A DNA stretch of 64,000 nt from Spinacia oleracea (lineage: Eukaryota > Streptophyta > Magnoliopsida > Caryophyllales > Amaranthaceae). Below, in pieces: positions 58,215 to 64,000 of this stretch. Every line of letters starts with the position of its first letter. The stretch's first letter is position 1. The stretch is taken from NCBI RefSeq assembly GCF_020520425.1, contig NC_079489.1, positions 21,166,001 to 21,230,000 on the forward strand, given 5' to 3'. The translations under genes and the position numbers were made by a program. The notes below the pieces were generated by a model, which worked only from the letters and a program-made list of their open reading frames with translations, was not told the origin of the DNA and did no database searches.

Positions 58215-59823
58215 CGGTTTTTTCATGAAATGCCCCTGAGGTTTGCAATAATGCACCAAATACCCCTGCGCGTTTCAAAATTCATAGAATACCCCTATTT
58301 TTTCTAAACTGTTCATCAAATACCCCTATTATGACTTTCCGTTAGTCCTCCGTTAAGTCATGTTTATAATTCACCAAATACACCTATTTATAAACTTTTT
58401 GCATAATATACATCTATTTATAAAGTTTTTTGCACCAAATACCCAAACAGCTTATACCATTAATAAATGAATTTGAAGCCCAAAATTGAAGATCAATACA
58501 TCTGGAAATTGAAGAACAAAACCCATAATATTTTTTTTGGTAAATAAGGCAAATTTTATTACCAAAATGGTAGAAACCAGTTAAGAACAAACCCAAATAA
58601 CAAGGAAACAAACAGCAAGGGGAGCACAACCGCATCCCTAACTAAAACACAAAAAAACTCATTGACTTCTCGGGTTTATGCCTCAAAACTAACAACAAAT
58701 GAGCCAGGTCCAATTCGGACCTCGAACAACCCCTCCTTAACCCAATCAACTTAAAATAATCCACATTGCCTGTCTCCCCCATTGCAATCCTCTGCTTCAA
58801 TTGCTGAATTTTCGAACCCAGAGAACAAAGCCGGCCCGGAATTTCTCTATACGGAACCGCCCTCGGTTTCCACACTGGGCCCGGTGGTTTACGGTCTCTT
58901 AAAATAGAATTATAAATCAACTTCACATGTTCAAGATCATGAACAGAATCAGTAATACACCCAATGAACTCAAACAACCCGGCCCGTGATTGTAGGGCCA
59001 CGGTTGAGGTCGGTTCCAATGCAAGGGCCCGGTTTAAGTCAGCAATACTCTCAGCAGTCCGGCCCGCTGATTTATAAGCAGAGGCCCGGTGAAGGTAAGA
59101 CTCCGCAAGAAACGCCTGTGGGGCCGGGCGGCGACCCTCTAATATCTTGGAAAAGTGTCTAATCGCCTCCGTGAAGAGGCCGGCATCTAAAGCGGCAAGG
59201 GCGGCGGCACGGCGGCGGAGGAGGAGCACCCTCGATTTAGTTATGTATTCTCTCTTAATTGTTGCGCTACCCTCTATGTTCTCTACTCTATCTATTTTTG
59301 TTCTCCGTCCTTCGTCATCGGCTTAAACCTCCCCTTCTTCATCAAACTTCAATTCACGATTTCAATTCACTAGAAAATTTGGGTTCGATTATTTGGGGAT
59401 TTGAGTTAGCAATTGATGTTTGATGAAGATGGTTTAAAGAAGGAAAAATTGTGGTTGGGTTCACCATTTTGATACCCAGGAAAAAGAGATGTGAGATTGA
59501 GAGGAGAGAGGAGGGTGAGGGGAGAAGAAAAACGATGAAGAAGAAGAAGAGGGACGAGTATTTAAGAAGGGCCAGAAACAACAGAGGAGATGAGAGGAGA
59601 GAGAAGAAATAAGATTTTTTTTTTTTTTTTAAAGTTAAAATGTAGAATATTGGGTGAATAAGGGCATAAACGTAAATTAACGTTAACGGAGTACTAACGG
59701 CCGTTAAATCCAAGGGCATTTGGTGCACTTTAAGTTTAAATAGGGGTATTCTATGAATTTTGAAACGCGCAGGGGTATTTGGTGCATTATTGCAAACCTC
59801 AGGGGCATTTCATGAAAAAACCG
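58215..59823. mobile_element. Pack-MULE carrying a TPR/DnaJ-like gene fragment
   Basis: The ends CGGTTTTTTCATGAAATGCC... (58215-58300) and the exact inverse (59738-59823) are 86 bp with no mismatch seen. Diverged similarity continues inward about 60 bp (CCGTTAGTCCTCCGTTAA versus CCGTTAGTACTCCGTTAA). The 9-bp target duplication TTCTCTTTT (58206-58214 and 59824-59832) is perfect, as expected of Mutator-like elements. The interior has no transposase but a GC-rich stretch with a 195-codon open frame of host type. That combination defines a Pack-MULE. Confidence 0.93.
58642..59229 (-). CDS. Captured TPR/DnaJ-like host gene fragment in the Pack-MULE
   Basis: An uninterrupted frame of 195 codons reads RRRAAALAALDAGLFTEAIR, then TPR-like AFLAESYLHRASAYKSAGRT and ESIADLNRALALEPTST, then LKLYNSILRD-type and GNVDYFKLIGLRRGCSRSEL. 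This matches the C-terminal half of a plant family of TPR proteins with a DnaJ-like segment. The parental protein continues beyond HKPEKS, where this copy runs into MSFFVF and a stop. The frame is open upstream of 59229 with no obvious ATG, so the start shown (GTG) is not a real initiation site. Its GC content is well above the surroundings. It may be expressed from the parental 5' sequence or be silent; it could also yield small RNAs against the parent gene. Confidence 0.6.
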   Translation of the reverse strand: MLLLRRRAAALAALDAGLFTEAIRHFSKILEGRRPAPQAFLAESYLHRASAYKSAGRTAESIADLNRALALEPTSTVALQSRAGLFEFIGCITDSVHDLEHVKLIYNSILRDRKPPGPVWKPRAVPYREIPGRLCSLGSKIQQLKQRIAMGETGNVDYFKLIGLRRGCSRSELDLAHLLLVLRHKPEKSMSFFVF

Positions 59824-60018
59824 TTCTCTTTTTACACATATATAAAAATGCTATCATATAAAAACTGGTTGGATTAGTCTCAATGTCTACTTTTAAAATT
59901 ATCAAAAAAAATAGTTTTACTAATAGATCATTAGAGATATTAACGGTCAAAGGTTTGCTTCGCAAACGTGAAAGTTAAAGTGGTGCAACTATTTCTAAAT
60001 GGAGGAAGTAACATTTAC

Positions 60019-60321
60019 GGAGCGTTTAGTTCATAAATTGGTAAGAGATTGGAATCATAAATGATATCAAGGTGGTATGAGTATGGAACTTGATTCTTAA
60101 AATTATGCATTAGGTTCGATTTGAGGATGAGATTTTTTCTTTTTGTTTGATACCTGCAGTAAAGGTATGAATCATACCCACCTCCTCCTAGGTTCCTGAA
60201 TTCATACCTTGGGAAAATGAGGTATGAGTTTAAACTCTTACAATTTCCAACCAAACACATTGAATGAATTCAGACAATCCTAAATCTATACCTCACACCT
60301 AGAATCCCCGAACCAAACACC
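60019..60321. mobile_element. MITE with GGTGTTTGGTTC-type ends
   Basis: GGAGCGTTTAGTTCA at the left and CGAACCAAACACC at the right (inverse GGTGTTTGGTTCG) bracket 303 bp with internal inverted words (GGTATGA and TCATACC). Non-coding. The arms are imperfect and no target duplication is clear. Confidence 0.45.
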
Positions 60322-60625
60322 TTTTTAAATTTATTTTGATTCCCACCCTTTATTATCGATTAAAGCAGTGAAGGAATATATGCATTGCCTCGAAACAAGA
60401 GGTGGCAAAATGTATGGTGCGTGTCACGAAAAGGTGAAACCAACGCAGAAAACATATTTGGATGATTTGATAAGTAGTATTTCACCCTAACACTTGCATA
60501 TATTGTATCATGACGGCCAAATAGTACACCAATTTCCAAAACGATACATTTAAACCGTTATAGTGTCACCATCAAACAAAATACGTTGTTTCCCTAAGTT
60601 TAGTTAGTTTTGTGTTGGAGAGAAA

Positions 60626-62415
60626 ATGGTTCGGTGGTGTAATACGGTGGTTCTGTTGGTACTGGCGGTGGCAGTGGTGAGGACGATGACGGTGGAATGC
60701 AACTACTCGATAGCATCCGGTGGGGGAAAGGCGGCGACAAGTGAGATAAAGGGGAATAAGCAAGATGCTAAGGAGAAGGTGCATCAGACTTTGGAGGAAG
60801 CTAATGAGACTGCTGTCACATGGACTGACTGGGCTAAGGATAAGATTCAAGGTGTTCTTGGTCTCGTAGGTATTTCCCTCCTCTTTCTATCTCATCTATC
60901 TTACATCTACTTGTTTTTCCTAATTTTCATGTTAAAAACCCATTTAACAACCAAAACTATTCAACTAATCACGTTTCGTTTTGTTTTGCCTTAAACGTTT
61001 AAGGTAAAAAAGTGAAAATTATTATTTAGATCGAAAAAACACATACTTATAAAACTAGGTTTCCTTTTTTGAGAAGATAGAGAAGATTGAATGGAAAAGG
61101 AAGAAGAAAGAGGGAGTAAAGAAGAGAATTGGTTTCCTTCCTTTTCGATAGAAAAAGGTGGTTCAAATTTGTTGGTTGTTGACCAACAACAGAATGGGAA
61201 ACGAGTGTCCCAGGATCACCTGAAACCGGGATGGAAACTCTATCCAACTGAGCTATCCATCACTCTCGCCCGTTCCTGCCTTATGTGAAGCTTCCCTGTT
61301 CTCTCAAAAAATTAGCTAAAACAAAAAATTAGCTAAAAAACACGATTTAGTTGATAGAAAAGAATTTTCTACTTTGAAGGGTGATGGAAATTTATTTTTC
61401 ATCCCTCGTTAATTAAACAACGTAAATTGATTGAAAAGGGGAAAATTGTTTTCCAGAAAAATATTTTACACAAAACCAAACTGTGCTAAAATGCACGAGT
61501 TTGAATATGTTGTCGCACATCTCCGTTCTTATTTACTCCCTCTGTTTTTATTTAGGAGATACACTTGGTCGTGTCAGGGTGTTGTTGAGAAGAATTGAAT
61601 GCAATAAAACAGTAAAGCAAGTGGAATTAAGTAGATATTTGAATAAGTAAACAAGTGGGGACCATGTCATTTTGGGTGGGAGGTGGGGTGGGTTTATGAA
61701 ATTATTTGTTTAATAGGATGGTGGGTCATATGGTAAATTAGATCTATTATTTAATTAGATGGTGGGGTTGATAAGTTATTAAAAATGACAAATTATCTCT
61801 TAAATTAATACGACCGGAAAAGACAAGTGTATAAATAAATACGGAGGGAGAATTTGACACAATTGATTTTTTTTAGCACTATTCACGCAATTTCATTTGA
61901 CTTCCTTTTATGATTTAAATTTAAGAAAAAAACAAAGTCACATGGGGTCTTATTAAATTTGTCTTAATAAATATTTTTTAAATATTAATTTTTTATAATT
62001 TTTTCTTATCCATAGTTAAAGATGTTAATGTTTGAAATCGTGCATTGGTAAATATGCCTAATAATTGTGTCATTTAAAATAGAACGGAGGAATTATAATT
62101 TAGATATAAAATAGGGTTTTTCAACGTTGAACGTCTTGTGTTTCCTCGATTTCTAGTTGTACCCATGCATTTGAAATCTACTATAATGTACTCCTAAGTG
62201 TAAAATATAGTCAACCTTATCCTCGTTCTTAATCTAACGTAATATGATCAACTTATTGTAGGAGACTTACATAGTTTTGTTGCTCAGGGTTTGCAAATGG
62301 TGGAATAAAAATTGACAAGGCAGCTGAAATTGTGGATGAGGCTTCCGGCAAGGCGAAGGGGAAGTATGAACAAGTGAAGGAGAAAACTTATGAAGTTATT
62401 GATGAGGAGCTTTGA
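60626..62415 (+). CDS. Small secreted LEA-like protein
   Basis: Two exons (60626-60869 and 62288-62415) join in phase to 123 aa. Residues 1-25 (MVRWCNTVVLLVLAVAVVRT) form a signal peptide or anchor. The rest is hydrophilic, rich in Lys, Glu, Ala and Gly, with helical repeats: KQDAKEKVHQTLEEANE, then after the splice FANGGIKIDKAAEIVDEASG and KYEQVKEKTYEVIDEEL. The composition resembles group-3 LEA/LEA-like stress proteins, but no Pfam-type motif is certain. The start is the first ATG after an A-rich leader. The 1.4-kb intron contains a MITE with a probable SINE inside it and a Stowaway MITE. Confidence 0.78.
61050..61490. mobile_element. MITE copy in the LEA-like gene intron, interrupted by a SINE-like unit
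   Basis: The flanks GAGAAGATAGAGAAGATTGA... and ...AACAACGTAAATTGATTGAA, GGAAAATTGTTTTCCA match the interior of the MITE at 52658-52987. Between them, about 61165-61320 is foreign: its minus strand contains GGATAGCTCAGTTGGATAGAG, a tRNA A-box-type sequence, and GGTTTCAGGTGATCC as a weak B box. This suggests a tRNA-derived SINE inside a MITE inside an intron. The SINE part is less certain. Confidence 0.5.
61536..61850. mobile_element. Stowaway MITE in the LEA-like gene intron
   Basis: CTCCCTCTGTTTTTATTTAG at the left (TA just before, 61534-61535) and inverse AAATAAATACGGAGGGAG at the right, 315 bp. The right flanking dinucleotide is AA rather than TA, consistent with a point change. Both arms share ACACTTG(T/G) further in. 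Confidence 0.8.
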
Positions 62416-63035
62416 CTCTTATGGGTTCTCTTGCTTGTCTAAATGTTTTTCAAATTTCTATGCTTAAATTATATACAAGTATGTTGTACGTAATCTAATT
62501 AGATTCATCAATGTTTAGTTTTGAGCTACATTAAATTCATTGTTATGTAAAAATTTAAGTTTGTCGACAAGTTAACAAAGTTAAAATAGACATAGACTGA
62601 CAAAGTTAAAATTCAAGTTTGTCTACTATATAGTATAGTGTCAAAAATTATCAAATACTGCGTATCAACTAACAATATAAGTTGGTGAGAAATCCATCTT
62701 ATGACTTATGACTTGGAGATTATCTTGTGAGTTGGTGAGAAACTTTCCTTGTGACTTGAAGGTCACAGGATCGAGACTTATCAATTGCGAAATGTTTGGA
62801 AGAAGTAGTTGGAACCAACAATTGAAGAGATAATTTCTCACATGTTAGGACATGTCTAGGGACTATGGTTGCTAGAAAAAATCCTATGAAAAAGATATTA
62901 TAAAAGAAATATAAATTTGGTCGACCAAGAGAACTTACAAGAAAATTAATGATAAGCATAAATATGGAGTTTTGCTTCTGTTAGTGCTTCTGAGTTTCCT
63001 CAATTTGTTGGAAAAAATGGGGTATTTGTAGAGAA
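62416..63035. other. 3' UTR and intergenic DNA
   Basis: Downstream of the LEA-like stop. A short duplication, GAGTTGGTGAGAAA with (C/T)TT(A/G)TGACTT, occurs at about 62682-62755. No gene recognised; the 79-codon minus-strand frame at 62720-62959 shows no known motif. Confidence 0.45.
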
Positions 63036-63064
63036 CTAGTTGTTGGCCGACGCGCTAACGCGCG
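63036..63064 (-). mobile_element. Helitron-like 3' terminus (minus strand)
   Basis: On the minus strand the hairpin CGCGC-GTTA-GCGCG (63064-63051) is followed 11 bases later by CTAG (63039-63036) and T. The very GC-rich stem stands out in AT-rich DNA. The element would extend rightward from here; its 5' TC end was not identified in the window. Confidence 0.4.
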
Positions 63065-63070
63065 CCGTCC

Positions 63071-64000
63071 CCCAAGTTAGCAAAAAAATAATTGTGAAAT
63101 TATTATTGTCATAATATAGTAATTACAATTTGAAAGTTACTATATCTGTATTCACAAGAAAAGACACTTGCTACATGTGAAATCAAAAAGTGTAATTGAA
63201 TACATTCTTTATTTAATATCCATTTTGAAAGTTGTACGGAGTATTACATACAAACCAAGCTACGTATTTATCCTAACTTGAAACGTAACATATATGAAGT
63301 ATCATTATTACCAAAAAAAAAAATAATCAATAACTCATACATACAATAATTCAACAAATCTTGAGAAATACAACAGAAAAACAGATTTCAACATAAACAA
63401 ATCGCAACATTACGGAGAGAAAAGATTTTGACAACAAAATAACATTCAACTTTTCCTGCTTGTTGCTTTTTTATCAGCAATGATCATGATCTTTGTGAAA
63501 GTTCCTGTTGCAAAACAAATTTAATATTATCCAGTTAAAATCAAATCAAAGACACACATTTATAACTTATTTCATAGATACAACTATGAAAATTCAAATA
63601 CTACGAGACAATGGAGCTTTTGCCAAATAATTTGTCTCTCCTAACTTGTATAGATTTTTTTATCCATATCCAACTTGTTTTCCTAGTTCTAAAAAACCCA
63701 CCAATGAAAAACCAATCCACACCTCACATAATCAGTCCCATTTTACAGTAGAAACTAAACTTTTCTATGCATTCTCAGGAAAATACAGAACCATTTATAC
63801 ATTGTCAATGCATAAATGCACAACATTGTCAACAGAAAAGTTTAAACATTGACGCTAGCAAACAATAGCAATCTAACAATAAGAAATTCGGTTCAAATAA
63901 GAAAACAACACAATGGTCAGCTTCATTTTTGTTTGATTGCTTTATAATTTTTATTTGTACCTCGATTATGAAAAACACTGTAACACATATTACAACCCCT
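63071..64000. other. AT-rich DNA, no gene recognised
   Basis: Possibly the body of the minus-strand Helitron-like element. Only short, low-complexity frames occur. Confidence 0.4.

Larger units (their letters stand above)
58142..60008. mobile_element. Stowaway-type MITE split by a Pack-MULE
   Basis: CTTCCTCCATTTAGAAATAG then TGCACCACT at 58142 pairs with the inverse AGTGGTGCAACTATTTCTAA then ATGGAGGAAG ending at 60008. TA lies outside each end (58140-58141, 60009-60010). Removing the inner element (58215-59823) and one target copy leaves a MITE of about 250 bp. Confidence 0.85.

Noticed and set aside
59354..59728. 124-codon minus-strand frame with Phe/Leu/Ser-rich sequence in the Pack-MULE
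   Set aside because: Low-complexity translation of GA-rich DNA and TIR; no domain and no relation to the TPR frame.
61237..61258. A genuine tRNA gene
   Set aside because: Only an A-box-like sequence is convincing; no cloverleaf can be formed and the B box is poor. Treated as SINE-like.

Overview
The window is a transposon-dense, AT-rich stretch of an angiosperm nuclear genome. Spliced genes with GT-AG introns, Stowaway-type elements, tRNA-derived SINEs, a Cassandra-type 5S-bearing LTR and Tat-lineage Gypsy sequence all point to a flowering plant. The genus cannot be fixed from sequence alone; Caryophyllales/Amaranthaceae is only a weak guess.

Three host genes can be rebuilt exon by exon with phases that close. 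(1) A TGD4-like chloroplast lipid-transfer gene, + strand, 35594-42465, 5 exons, 469 aa, one GC-AG intron. (2) A TruA-family tRNA pseudouridine synthase, - strand, 43486-53792, 6 exons, 325 aa. Its first two exons lie about 9 kb from the rest because intron 2 holds a chromovirus-type Gypsy element, a nucleoredoxin fragment, a LINE fragment and a MITE. (3) A small secreted, Lys/Glu-rich (LEA-like) protein gene, + strand, 60626-62415, 2 exons, 123 aa. (1) and (2) are convergent.

The rest is mostly nested mobile DNA. From 4.0 to 27.9 kb, an L1-type LINE was split by a CACTA element, which was split in turn by a 13.1-kb Tat-lineage Gypsy element (LTRs 5934-7405 and 17573-19043, 5-bp target duplication). 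The LINE also holds a Cassandra-like solo LTR. From 28.3 to 35.4 kb lies a MULE with a collapsed transposase and a plant-mobile-domain (PMD) pseudogene; it ends about 210 bp upstream of the TGD4-like start codon. From 58.1 to 60.0 kb a Stowaway-type MITE is split by a Pack-MULE (perfect 86-bp TIRs, perfect 9-bp target duplication) carrying an open TPR/DnaJ-like host gene fragment.

The most striking object is an apparently intact six-exon PMD gene on the antisense strand between pol and the 3' LTR of the Tat element (13425-15714, all introns phase 0, 624 aa). A second PMD gene, ruined by stop codons, sits in the MULE. The same host-like domain is therefore carried by a class I and a class II element only 15 kb apart. 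All boundaries and homologies were read by eye, without database searches.
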